Assembly (NCBI GenBank): GCA_016709675.1
Contig: JADJMH010000032.1
Location: 1 to 22,045 of the forward strand
Source of the DNA: Candidatus Accumulibacter proximus
GTDB lineage: Bacteria; Pseudomonadota; Gammaproteobacteria; Burkholderiales; Rhodocyclaceae
Direction of reading: 5' to 3'
Length of the DNA stretch: 22,045 nt
Below are positions 7,598 to 15,340 of the stretch, in pieces (position 1 is the stretch's first letter; the number at the start of each line of letters is the position of its first letter). The position numbers and the translations under genes are program-made. The notes beneath the pieces were generated by a model that made no database searches, was not told the origin of the DNA, and saw nothing but the letters and a program-made list of their open reading frames with translations.

Positions 7598-8239
7598 ATG
7601 TCCGACTGCAGCAGCCACGACCAACCGACCGACCCCGCCTTCGACATCGGCATCCCGCGCCACAACGGTTTCGACGGAGCCGCCTTCGAGCGCGCGGTCG
7701 GCGACCTGCTGAGCGCCTGTGGGATTGCCCCGGACGACGCGCACATGGCGCGCACACCGCAGCGCGTGCGGGAGCTCTGGCAGCGCCGCCTGCTCGGTGG
7801 CTACGACCTCGACCCGGCGGCGGCGCTGGGCGACGGCTTTGCCGATCAGCGCAGCGACCTGGTGGTCGTCCGCGGCATCGCCGTGCACGGCGTCTGCCCG
7901 CACCACCTGGTTCCCTTCCGCGGCCTGGCCCACGTCGCCTATCTGCCCGGCGGCCGCCTGCACGGCTTTGGCCGCATCGCACGCCTGGTCGATGCAATCG
8001 GCCATCGCTTCACCTATCAGGAATGGATGACGCGCGACATCGCCGACGCACTGATGGTGCACGGCAAGGCACGCGGTGCCGCCTGCGTCATCGAGGCCGA
8101 GCAGTTGTGTCTGCTGCTCGGTGAAGACCGGCGCGGCGACGAACGTGTGATCACCCAGTCCTTCAGCGGTGAATTCGAGCGCTCGGCGCAGTTGCGCAAC
8201 GAGTTCCTGCGCGCCACCGGTGGCCGCCGCGGCGACTGA
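7598..8239 (+). CDS. Divergent GTP cyclohydrolase I (FolE)-like protein
   Basis: A 213-residue T-fold protein related to GTP cyclohydrolase I, which makes dihydroneopterin triphosphate from GTP in folate and pterin synthesis. Zinc ligands equivalent to E. coli Cys110, His113 and Cys181 are present as Cys100, His103 and Cys171, and the second histidine of the CxHH motif (His102) and Gln141 (in YQEWM) are kept. However, the position of catalytic His179 (two before the last Zn-Cys) is Gln169, Ser135 is Gly125, and the usual C-terminal 'RGV' is replaced by LGEDRRGDERV. It is either a subfamily with altered chemistry or a variant FolE. It is divergent from the NPD-family gene and convergent with the AEC permease. 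I withhold the symbol for that reason. Confidence 0.78.
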   Translation: MSDCSSHDQPTDPAFDIGIPRHNGFDGAAFERAVGDLLSACGIAPDDAHMARTPQRVRELWQRRLLGGYDLDPAAALGDGFADQRSDLVVVRGIAVHGVCPHHLVPFRGLAHVAYLPGGRLHGFGRIARLVDAIGHRFTYQEWMTRDIADALMVHGKARGAACVIEAEQLCLLLGEDRRGDERVITQSFSGEFERSAQLRNEFLRATGGRRGD

Positions 8240-8254
8240 GACGCCGCCGGCAAA

Positions 8255-9193
8255 TCAGCGGCCGGTCAGCGTCAGGGCCAAAGGCGTGGTCAGTGCCGCC
8301 AGCGCCGTCGACAGGACCAGGCTGCTCGCCACCGGCCCTTCGAGCGTGTTGAACTGACGCGACATCAGATACACATTGGCGCCGACGGCCAGCGAGGCGA
8401 GCAGGACCACCACCTGCGTCTCCATCGCCGGCAGACCGATCAGACGCGCCAGCAGCCAGACCACCAGCGGCTGCACGACCAGCTTCAGACTACTGATCGC
8501 CAGGCTGATCCGCCAGCCGGCACGAATGCCGTATTCGGCGAGTCCCATGCCCAGCGTGAGCAGCGCCATCGGCGCCGCTGCCTGGCCGACCATCGCCAGC
8601 GGCAAGGCCACGAAAGCCGGCAGCGGCAACCCGGTGAGGCCGAACAGTGTGCCCGCCAGAATGCCGGCCACGATCGGATTCGTCAGCACGCCGCGCGCCG
8701 TCTTGGCAAAACCGCGCAGCGAAAAGCTGCCGTGCCGCGCCCACTCGATCGACACTGTCAGCAGCGTCCACAGAATCAGCGCGTTGAACACCAGCACCAG
8801 CGCCACCGAAGGCAGCGCCGCGTCGCCGAGGGCGACCTTGGCCAGCGGCAGGCCGAGCAGCACGTTGTTCGAGAATACCCCGCCCAGCGCAAAAACCGAC
8901 TGGCCGACGCCATCAAGCGCGAACAGCCGCCAGGCGACCAGGCGGCCAATGACGAAAACGATCAGGCAGCCACCAAAGAAGGCCAGCAGCAGGCGTGCGT
9001 CTACCGGCGGCAACTGCGAAAGATCACTCATCAAGCGAAAGAGCATCGCCGGCAGCGCGACCGAGAAAACGAAGCGCGACAGGTTCTCGGACATCGCTTT
9101 CGGCCAGCCGCTGATGCGCATCAGCAGATAGCCGGCCAGGACCAGGACGAACAGCGGCGCCGCCAGTTCGACGTGATGGACGAAGGTGTTCAT
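8255..9193 (-). CDS. AEC-family (auxin efflux carrier-like) permease
   Basis: A 312-residue inner-membrane protein with about ten hydrophobic segments arranged as two halves of five. Hallmarks of the AEC family are LFVLVLAGYLLMRISGW at the N-terminus, ALPAMLFRLMS in the first half, GVFSNNVLLGLPL in the middle, and ALLTLGMGLAEYG plus LASLAVGANVYLM in the second half. Bacterial members move small organic anions such as malate or malonate; the substrate here cannot be deduced. Its stop is 15 nt from the convergent FolE-like stop, and its start is 30 nt downstream of the crotonase gene stop, so co-transcription with that gene is plausible. Confidence 0.9.
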   Translation of the reverse strand: MNTFVHHVELAAPLFVLVLAGYLLMRISGWPKAMSENLSRFVFSVALPAMLFRLMSDLSQLPPVDARLLLAFFGGCLIVFVIGRLVAWRLFALDGVGQSVFALGGVFSNNVLLGLPLAKVALGDAALPSVALVLVFNALILWTLLTVSIEWARHGSFSLRGFAKTARGVLTNPIVAGILAGTLFGLTGLPLPAFVALPLAMVGQAAAPMALLTLGMGLAEYGIRAGWRISLAISSLKLVVQPLVVWLLARLIGLPAMETQVVVLLASLAVGANVYLMSRQFNTLEGPVASSLVLSTALAALTTPLALTLTGR

Positions 9194-9223
9194 TGCCCGA
9201 GCCGGCGCCCGTCTGCACCCTTC

Positions 9224-10045
9224 TCAGTCGAGGAAGCGGGGCGGACGCCGTTCGCGCATCGCGGCCATCGACTCCTCGAGATCGGCCGACATCAGCATCG
9301 CCGCGTTCCAGGTCGCGATGTAGTTGAGGCCGTCGGCGACCGAGTGGTCGCGCCCGTAGTTGAGCATTTCCTTGGTGCCGCGAATCGCCAGCGGCGACTT
9401 GGCCGCGATGCTCTGCGCGATCGCGCGCACACCGGCGAGCAGCGCCTCGGGCGTATCGAAGACCTGGTTGGCAAGTCCGATCTGCTTTGCCTCCAGCGCA
9501 TCAACGCCGCGCCCGGTATAGGCCAGCTCGCGCGCGATGCCATCGGGCACCAGCCGCGGCAGGCGCTGCAAGGTACCGACATCGGCGGTCATTCCGACGT
9601 CGATTTCGCGTACCGAGAACTGCGCGTCGGCGGCCACGTAACGCATGTCGCAGCAGGTCACCAGGTCGATCGCGCCGCCAATGCAGGCGCCCTGAATCGC
9701 CGCCAGCACCGGCTTGCGGCAACGCTCGACGCTCGCCAGGCAATCCTGCAGGTCGAGGATCAGCCGGCGCAGCGCCTCGCGGCTGCGCGCCGGGTCGGCG
9801 TGCGCGACCGCCTGGCCGACACCGGCCAGCATCACGAGATCGATCCCGGCGCAGAAATTTCGCCCGGCGCCGCTCAGCATGGCGACGCGCACCTCGGCCG
9901 TCGCATCGGCCCAGCTGAAGGCTGTGCGCAGTTCCTGCCACATCGGTTCGTTCATGGCGTTCGAACGTTCAGGACGATTCAGCCGGATTTCGGCGATACC
10001 CTCGCTCAACTCGATGGCGATCGTCGTCAATTGTGGAATGGCCAT
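9224..10045 (-). CDS. Crotonase-family delta3,5-delta2,4-dienoyl-CoA isomerase-like protein
   Basis: A 273-residue enoyl-CoA hydratase/isomerase-fold enzyme. The oxyanion-hole segments are SGAGRNFCAGIDL and GACIGGAIDL. The acidic triad of the mammalian peroxisomal/mitochondrial dienoyl-CoA isomerase (Asp176, Glu196, Asp204 in rat) appears as Asp127, Glu147 and Asp155 with identical spacing, and the surrounding FSVREIDVGMTADVGTLQRL also follows that enzyme. It therefore probably shifts double bonds during oxidation of unsaturated fatty acyl-CoAs. The start at 10045 has AGGAG 12 nt upstream; open frame before it is not homologous. It is followed at 30 nt by the AEC permease. Confidence 0.88.
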   Translation of the reverse strand: MAIPQLTTIAIELSEGIAEIRLNRPERSNAMNEPMWQELRTAFSWADATAEVRVAMLSGAGRNFCAGIDLVMLAGVGQAVAHADPARSREALRRLILDLQDCLASVERCRKPVLAAIQGACIGGAIDLVTCCDMRYVAADAQFSVREIDVGMTADVGTLQRLPRLVPDGIARELAYTGRGVDALEAKQIGLANQVFDTPEALLAGVRAIAQSIAAKSPLAIRGTKEMLNYGRDHSVADGLNYIATWNAAMLMSADLEESMAAMRERRPPRFLD

Positions 10046-10186
10046 ATTCAAGCGCTTCTCCTGTGAACAGTGGTCCCCCGCCGCGCCCGTGGCGCGGCAT
10101 GAAAGCGCAGTGTAATTGAATTGCCGAGTGCTGCGCCGGCGGGCAAAAGGCGCGACAATTCGCGGACCAATCCGACTCCCCGCCAC

Positions 10187-10873
10187 ATGAGCCCAAGCAG
10201 CACTTCACGCCTTCCCGCCCTCGCCTATGCCGCCCCGCCCGACCACGGGCTCGACATCGTCTACCTCGACGCCGCCGTGCTCCTGGTGAACAAGCCAGCC
10301 GGCCTGCTCTCGGTACCCGGTCGCGGCGACGAGAAGCAGGACTGCCTTGTCCGGCGTATCCAGGCCGGATATCCCGAAGCGCTGATCGTCCATCGTCTGG
10401 ACATGCATACCTCCGGCCTGCTGCTGCTGGCAAGAGGCAGGGAAATGCAGCGACGGCTGAACATCGCCTTCGCCACGCGACAGGTCGAGAAGCGCTATCT
10501 GGCGGTGGTTGCTGGACGGCCGCCATCGACCAGCGGCGAAATCGACCTGCCGCTTGCTGCTGACTGGCCCAACCGGCCTCGCCAGAAGGTCGACCGGCTG
10601 GCCGGCAAGCCCTCGCTGACCCGCTACCAGGTATTGAGCCATGACCCCGCCGGCGACACCTCGCGCCTGGCGCTGTGGGCCGAAACCGGCCGGACGCACC
10701 AGTTGCGCGTGCATCTGCAGGCGCTGGGCCACCCGATCGTCGGCGATCCGCTCTACGGCAGCGCTGCGCTGGCGGGCAAGGCCGAGCGCCTGCTGCTGCA
10801 CGCCGATCACCTGGCCTTCGTCCATCCGGTCAGCGGACGAGCGATGTGTTTCAGTTCGCCCGCACCGTTCTAG
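10187..10873 (+). CDS. RluA-family pseudouridine synthase
   Basis: A 228-residue RNA-modifying enzyme that isomerises uridine to pseudouridine. NKPAGLLSVPGR near the N-terminus, the catalytic motif VHRLDMHTSG with nucleophile Asp72, EKRYLAVV, and the C-terminal GRTHQLRVHLQALGHPIVGDPLYG are all diagnostic. The short length without an S4 domain fits RluA itself (23S rRNA U746 / tRNA U32) or TruC-like members. I do not assign a symbol because the target is not determinable from sequence. The start at 10187 is chosen over 10121 because homology begins after it. The gene is divergent from the crotonase gene. Confidence 0.9.
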   Translation: MSPSSTSRLPALAYAAPPDHGLDIVYLDAAVLLVNKPAGLLSVPGRGDEKQDCLVRRIQAGYPEALIVHRLDMHTSGLLLLARGREMQRRLNIAFATRQVEKRYLAVVAGRPPSTSGEIDLPLAADWPNRPRQKVDRLAGKPSLTRYQVLSHDPAGDTSRLALWAETGRTHQLRVHLQALGHPIVGDPLYGSAALAGKAERLLLHADHLAFVHPVSGRAMCFSSPAPF

Positions 10874-10997
10874 CTCATCACGAGCGCACGAACGCACGAA
10901 CGGCTTGCCTGACGACAGGCCATCGCCGCACGGCTATACTGTCCGCCTCCCATCCTCCCCTCCTCACCCGCCCCTTGCCACCGAGGACGCCGCCGGC

Positions 10998-12158
10998 ATG
11001 CGCTTTGCAACCCACCCGCTGTGGCTGGTCGGCTTTCGACCTTTGTTTGCCCTTGCCTGCCTGTCGGGACTCAGCCTGCCGGTGCTCTGGGCGCTGATCT
11101 TCTCGGGCTCGTTGACGCCGCCACCGGCACCCTTCTCACCCAGCCAGTGGCACGCGCACGAGATGTTCTTCGGCTTCGGCTGGGCCGTCCTCGGCGGCTT
11201 CCTGCTCACCTCGACGAAAAACTGGGTGAAGGTTCGCGGCTACCACGGCGCGGCGTTGATCGTCCTCGTCGCCGCCTGGCTGCTCGAACGCGCCGGCATG
11301 TGGTTTGCCGGCGAATTGCCGCCATTTCTCTTCCGCCTGGCCAGCAACCTGTTCCTCGCCGCCATCGTCGCCATGCTGCTGTGGACGCTGATCCGCCACC
11401 ATCGCGACGACTCGTTCCGCGACAACTACTTCTTCCTGATCATTCTGCCGCTGTTCCTGGTCGCAAAAAACCTGCTGCTCAGTGCCGACCATTTCCAGAC
11501 CGGCGCCGCGATGACCCTGGCGCTGTTCCGCGTCGCCTTCCTGGTGATGCTCGAACGGACGCTCACCCAGTTCATGAAGAACGCCCTGCAAGCCGACATC
11601 CTGCGCAACCGCGTGCTCGACACGGCGATCAAGCTGCTCGCCCTGCTGCTCGTCGCCGCCAGCCTGCTGCCGCCGGAGATGTCGTCCTGGGTCGCGCTGC
11701 TGCTGGCGCTGCTGCTCGGCGTCCGCTTCGCTTTCTGGCAGCCGCACCTGGCGCTGCGCCGGCTCGACATCGGCATCATGTACCTTGGCTACCTGGCGAT
11801 CGTCGCGCAGTTGCTGCTGCAGCTCGTCGAGCAGGCGGGGCAGCCGGCCTGGATCGGTTCGCTGTCGATGCACGTGTTCACCTTCGGCGCCATGGGGCTG
11901 ATCATCCCGGCGATGCTGATCCGTATCGCCAACGGCCACACCGGCCGCAAGGTCGTCTTCGACCGCCTCGACAAGAGCGTGCTGTGGATCATGATCGCCG
12001 GCTTCGTCTTCCGCATCGTCCTGCCGCAGCTCGATCCGGCCGGCTACCTGCGCTGGATCAGCCTCGCTGCGGCGTGCTGGTTCGCCTGTTTCGCGATTCT
12101 TGGCTGGCGCTACATCCCCTACCTGCTGCAGGCACGGGTGGACGGCAAGGAGCACTGA
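10998..12158 (+). CDS. NnrS-family haem-copper membrane protein
   Basis: A 386-residue polytopic membrane protein with about 12 hydrophobic helices. The signature SQWHAHEMFFGFGWAVLGGFLLTS (WHAHEM at residues 51-56) and the later HVFTFGAMGLIIPAMLIRIANGHTGR match the NnrS family. NnrS is a haem- and copper-containing inner-membrane protein linked to nitric-oxide metabolism and found in many denitrifiers. Its presence hints at nitrogen-oxide respiration, but no denitrification gene is nearby. The start at 10998 is where the family N-terminus (THPLWLVGFRPLF) begins. A possible -10 (TATACT, 10935-10940) lies upstream with a weak -35. It converges on the FGE-domain gene. Confidence 0.92.
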   Translation: MRFATHPLWLVGFRPLFALACLSGLSLPVLWALIFSGSLTPPPAPFSPSQWHAHEMFFGFGWAVLGGFLLTSTKNWVKVRGYHGAALIVLVAAWLLERAGMWFAGELPPFLFRLASNLFLAAIVAMLLWTLIRHHRDDSFRDNYFFLIILPLFLVAKNLLLSADHFQTGAAMTLALFRVAFLVMLERTLTQFMKNALQADILRNRVLDTAIKLLALLLVAASLLPPEMSSWVALLLALLLGVRFAFWQPHLALRRLDIGIMYLGYLAIVAQLLLQLVEQAGQPAWIGSLSMHVFTFGAMGLIIPAMLIRIANGHTGRKVVFDRLDKSVLWIMIAGFVFRIVLPQLDPAGYLRWISLAAACWFACFAILGWRYIPYLLQARVDGKEH

Positions 12159-12240
12159 CCAGAGCGGGCCGTCGACGATTGACCCGAACCGTCTCGCCGC
12201 ACGGTCGCCGCAAGAGGTAAAGAACCAAAGATTCAGGAGG

Positions 12241-13134
12241 TCAGAGCGTCCTGGCGAGGCAGAAACCCCGGACCCTGTTCGGGACCCCGGGCCCACCCGA
12301 GTAGCGGTAGGCCGCCCGCGCGAGCTCCGGTCGGCTGCCCCAGGAGCCGCCGCGCACCACCCGCCGACCACAGTCGCCGCCTTCGCGGGCCAGCCCGTCG
12401 GCCGGGCCACCTTGATGGCTATCGTTCCGGCAATCCTGCGTCCATTCCCAAACGTTGCCGATCATGTCATGCAGACCGAAGCCGTTGGGCGGGAAACTGC
12501 CGACCGGCGCAGTCTGCGACCCGCTCCACTGGCTGCCGGAACCAGCCAAGTTGGCGCGCCTGCTGCCCGGCACGTCGCCCCAGGGATAGGCCGTCGTCGT
12601 CCCGGCACGCGCAGCGTACTCCCACTCGGCCTCCGAGAGCAGCCGGTAGCCCTTGCCAGTCTTCGTCGCCAGCCAGGAGATGGACGCCTGCGCGTCGTTC
12701 CAGCTCACGTTGATCACCAGCCGCCGGCCGCGTCCCCGGTTGTGGTCGCCCGGCGTGTGCCGGTATCCGCCCGCCGCCACACAGGCATCCCACTCGTCGA
12801 AGGTGACTTCATACCTGCCGACGGCGAACGCTTGCGGCAGCGTCACCTTGTGCTGCGGTCCTTCCCAGTCGCGGCGGCCTTTCTCGGCCGCTGGCGAGCC
12901 CATCAACAGGCTGCCCGCAGGAATGACCACCATCTCCGGGCACTCGTCGCAGTCCCGAAAGACCTGGCCTGCGGTCACGGTCGTCGGCGATCCCGCCAGC
13001 GGTTTTTCGCCTCCAACCGGCGCCTTGGCCGGTACCGGGGCAGGCCCGGGTTGGCTCTCCTGCCCCGCATGCCGGGCGAAAAAGCGAGCGCAATGGCTAC
13101 CGCCGCGCCGATCGCCGCGACCGGCTTCCACCAC
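12241..13134 (-). CDS. FGE/SUMF1 domain (C-terminal part of a TIR-TM-FGE protein)
   Basis: An open frame of 297 residues whose last ~230 form a formylglycine-generating-enzyme / SUMF1 (C-type-lectin-fold) domain: MVVIPAGSLLMGSP opens it, followed by VGRYEVTFDEWDACVAAGG, VSWNDAQASISWLA, YRLLSEAEWEYAARAG, AYPWGD, GNVWEWTQDC and RVVRGGSW. Such domains act as oxidases in true FGE but in bacterial multidomain proteins are often binding modules. The apparent N-terminal ~60 residues are a Pro/Ala-rich linker read partly out of frame: in the next frame the same DNA encodes a membrane helix (WWKPVAAIGAAVAIALAF). One missing T in the five-T run at 13079-13083 would fuse helix and domain. It is therefore probably not a free-standing gene but the end of the TIR gene upstream. 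Confidence 0.85.
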   Translation of the reverse strand: MVEAGRGDRRGGSHCARFFARHAGQESQPGPAPVPAKAPVGGEKPLAGSPTTVTAGQVFRDCDECPEMVVIPAGSLLMGSPAAEKGRRDWEGPQHKVTLPQAFAVGRYEVTFDEWDACVAAGGYRHTPGDHNRGRGRRLVINVSWNDAQASISWLATKTGKGYRLLSEAEWEYAARAGTTTAYPWGDVPGSRRANLAGSGSQWSGSQTAPVGSFPPNGFGLHDMIGNVWEWTQDCRNDSHQGGPADGLAREGGDCGRRVVRGGSWGSRPELARAAYRYSGGPGVPNRVRGFCLARTL

Positions 13135-13492
13135 GTCGCTGCTCCCCCGCCCGTTCCCGGCTCGGCTGCTCCGGTGACACGCTGCCGCGGCTAGTCCCGT
13201 CGTTCCTCCTCCTGAGGGCCCGCTTCAGCGCGCTGCTCGCCTTGAGCCACACCAGCCGGGAGTGACGAGGCTACCGCAGCTGCCCGTTCCTGGACGGCAA
13301 CCGGCGGGTTTCGCCCAGCCGCGTCGGAAGCGGCAGCTGCCTGCGCGCCAGGCTCTGGCTCGCGCGTCGCGACCAACGGCGGTCCGACTGCGCAGCGAGT
13401 GTCGAGGCCGGGCACCCGCCGGAGATGTTCGACCAGTTCCGCGACGTCCTTGGCCCAGTGCCGGACAGTCAGCGGAGACGCCTGCCGCCGCG

Positions 13493-13876
13493 TCAAGGCC
13501 TGCAGGTCCTCGGGGCAGATCGTCCAGGCCGGGCATCTCCGCATGGTCCAACAGCACGGGGAAGACACACACGGCCGGGCGGCGCAGGCTCTCGGCCAAC
13601 CTCGTGCCGGACCCAGTCGCCGGCAACATCGAGGCGTCGTCGCCCCTTCCTGTCGACGACGTTGAGCCACTTCGACCCGATCACCACCAGGACCGCTGCA
13701 CAGGTATCGAGCCCGCGCTGCACGGCGTCGACAAAATCGGCGCCGGGATCGATGCTGGCAAAGTCCTGGAACACCTGCTCGGAGGCGAAGTGCCGGCGCA
13801 GGTCCTCTGCCAGCCGGCTCGCCGCGAGTTCGCTGTCCTCGCGGCGGTAGCTGATGAAGATGCGGGAAGCCTGCAT
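13493..13876 (-). CDS. TIR domain (N-terminal part of the same broken gene)
   Basis: The protein from ATG 13876 begins MQASRIFISYRREDSELAA, a classical TIR first strand, and continues with DPGADFVDAVQRGLDTCAAVLVVIG. The W-x-x-x-E pattern DWVRHE (Trp88, Glu92) supplies the glutamate that TIR NADases use for catalysis. Homology stops abruptly after Val93: with one extra G removed at 13594-13597 it continues as AESLRRPAVCVFPVLLDHAEMP, and after removal of one C from the run at 13512-13515 as EDLQALTRRQASPL...WAKDVAELVEHL, completing a normal TIR domain. As given, the frame ends in unrelated residues at 13493. Bacterial TIR domains are typically NAD-consuming effectors. Confidence 0.85.
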   Translation of the reverse strand: MQASRIFISYRREDSELAASRLAEDLRRHFASEQVFQDFASIDPGADFVDAVQRGLDTCAAVLVVIGSKWLNVVDRKGRRRLDVAGDWVRHEVGREPAPPGRVCLPRAVGPCGDARPGRSAPRTCRP

Positions 13877-14060
13877 TGACACGCTGTCGGTCTCACCCTG
13901 CGATCCCCCCGGTCGAAACCATGGTGTGCAGCGGATTATGCCACGGCAACAGCCAGCGGGCCGGCGATCACGGAGCCGCCGGCACGCGGACGAAGTCGCT
14001 GCACGTGGCCCGATATCATGCGACCCCAAGATGGGCAGCAGCGACCCAGGGCGTAGTCGC

Positions 14061-14321
14061 ATGCGCACAACCCTCGCTCTCGATGACGTGTTGATCGCCA
14101 AAGCGCGGGTGCTGCCCGCCATTTGCGAAGAGTTCGCCTTGGTCAGGGAAGCGCTGAAGGCCCTTGTCGAACGTGAAAGCGCCCGTCGCCTCGGATTGCT
14201 CGGCGGCAGCGCCTTCCTGCTCCCGCTCGCCCCCCATTTCCGCCGTCAACTCGTAGGCATCGTCGCGCTTCCCTGGGGCGTACCATCCTCGCTCGACAGC
14301 GCTTGCAAGCGCTGCGCATAG
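14061..14321 (+). CDS. VapB-like antitoxin, no toxin partner seen
   Basis: The first ~50 of 86 residues (MRTTLALDDVLIAKA, then FALVREALKALVERESARRL, then GLLGGS) match the short VapB antitoxin family (ribbon-helix-helix-type DNA binder that neutralises a VapC PIN ribonuclease). Family members usually end 10-20 residues after LGGS, often with an Arg-rich tail; here the frame runs on for another ~35 atypical residues (AFLLPLAPHFRRQLVG...), overlapping the 3' end of the TPR gene on the other strand. No PIN-domain toxin follows. It may be an orphan or a remnant cut at about 14213. The upstream frame is open, but 14061 matches the family start. Confidence 0.6.
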   Translation: MRTTLALDDVLIAKARVLPAICEEFALVREALKALVERESARRLGLLGGSAFLLPLAPHFRRQLVGIVALPWGVPSSLDSACKRCA

Positions 14322-15340
14322 CGCACAGTGTCGGGAAAGCGTGTGCAAAGCCGGCGGTAGATATCGACCGCCTCAGCGCGCGCCGCAGAATCGCCGGGAG
14401 GAGTTGCGCTGACGTTCACCAGCAACACGGCCAGATCATCCAGCGACTCCGGCGTGCCGCCCAGCCGCTCGACCACCTGGCGTCTGAGCGCCAGGCTTTC
14501 GCGGAACACCGCCTCGGCCTGCGTCCAGTCGTCCTGCGCCTGCGCCACGCGGCCCAGGTTGTTGAGCGACACCGACAGGTCGCGCTCGCTCGACCCACCG
14601 GGTTTCGCCATGGCACGACGCCTGGCCAGAGAGAGTGCGCTGCGGGCAACGTGCTCGGCGTCGCCGGGCCGGCCAGCGACAAGCAGTTCATCGCTGGCCT
14701 TCCAGGCAGTCGGCAGGAACGCCTGCTCGGCAGCTGATGCTGACGCCATCCGCTGCCATTCGATAAATGCCGGCAGGGAACCGTCCCCTACCGCCAGCGT
14801 CGCCAACGGCGCCATTGAAACCTGCACAGACGCCGGCCCAGTGTCGGGCAGCCAGCGCAACTCCTCGCTGAGGTCCCGCTTGTGCCAGATGTCAGGGGCC
14901 ATGGCACGCGTCTCGGCACGAAAATGCGCCGGCAGGACCAGCACCAGCGGCCGCTTCAGGTGGCGCTCGAGCAGGAAGCGGCGTTCGTTGAGGCGCGCGA
15001 GGAACAGCGTGCGGGCGCGGTTCCACTGCACGTCGCCGGGATGGCGCTGAATCGCATACCACACACCGCCCGGCTGCGCGGAGAGATCGGCAAAGCGGTC
15101 GACCAGCGCGTCGACGGCCGCCTCCGGGTCACGCACGAAGCTGTCCTTCGCTTCGTGGCGATGCAGCGCTCGGCCCTGCATCGCCAGCCGCTGATCCAGC
15201 GAGTCAGCGAGCTGCAGCGAGGGACCGACGTCGGCGAAAAGGAAGACCAGCGAGAAGCCATCGTACTGCCACTCGAGGTGACGCAGCAGATTGACGGCAA
15301 CGCGTTCGGTCGGCGCGTCAAGCGCCAGTGCGGGCGACAT
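14246..15340 (-). CDS. TPR-containing conflict-system protein
   Basis: A 364-residue protein starting at ATG 15340, inside the end of the ATPase gene (23-nt overlap). Residues ~1-190 are an unrecognised domain (VNLLRHLEWQYDGFSLVFLF...; LKRPLVLVLPAHFRAETRAMAPDIW). Residues ~205-310 form one or two tetratricopeptide repeats, including DLSVSLNNLGRVAQAQDDWT and FRESLALRRQVVERLGGTPESL, followed by a third helical segment AEAVDIYRRLCTRFPDTVRYAQRL. The wording of these repeats is typical of long TPR arrays in NTPase-linked conflict proteins; this copy is short. I infer a scaffold between the ATPase and the TIR effector. The frame is intact. Its last ~16 residues overlap the VapB-like frame on the opposite strand. 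Confidence 0.7.
   Translation of the reverse strand: MSPALALDAPTERVAVNLLRHLEWQYDGFSLVFLFADVGPSLQLADSLDQRLAMQGRALHRHEAKDSFVRDPEAAVDALVDRFADLSAQPGGVWYAIQRHPGDVQWNRARTLFLARLNERRFLLERHLKRPLVLVLPAHFRAETRAMAPDIWHKRDLSEELRWLPDTGPASVQVSMAPLATLAVGDGSLPAFIEWQRMASASAAEQAFLPTAWKASDELLVAGRPGDAEHVARSALSLARRRAMAKPGGSSERDLSVSLNNLGRVAQAQDDWTQAEAVFRESLALRRQVVERLGGTPESLDDLAVLLVNVSATPPGDSAARAEAVDIYRRLCTRFPDTVRYAQRLQALSSEDGTPQGSATMPTS

Larger units (their letters stand above)
12241..13876 (-). pseudogene. Reconstructed TIR - transmembrane - FGE gene, frame-broken
   Basis: The three consecutive minus-strand frames read as one ~545-residue protein: TIR (about 1-145), an Ala/Glu/Arg-rich linker, one membrane helix, and a C-terminal FGE domain. 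As given it needs two 1-nt removals (13594-13597 and 13512-13515) and one 1-nt addition (13079-13083), and carries an in-frame TAG at 13191-13193 in the linker. Because three of these are short homopolymers and genes to the right show the same kind of error, sequencing error is a likely cause, but real inactivation is possible. TIR would be the effector and FGE the external or sensing module. It is the last gene of the ATPase-TPR-TIR set. Confidence 0.75.

Noticed and set aside
8732..10066. 444-residue plus-strand frame
   Set aside because: Gln/Arg-rich shadow spanning two real minus-strand genes (AEC permease and crotonase).
10888..10903. Short repeat GCACGAAC in tandem as part of a CRISPR or iteron
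   Set aside because: Only two short copies; no spacers, no replication gene nearby.
11136..12410. 424-residue minus-strand frame
   Set aside because: Antisense to the NnrS-family gene; Gln/Asp-rich shadow with no membrane helices or motif.
14016..14348. 110-residue minus-strand frame opposite the VapB-like gene
   Set aside because: No homology or motif; the opposite strand has a clear VapB core, so this is a shadow.
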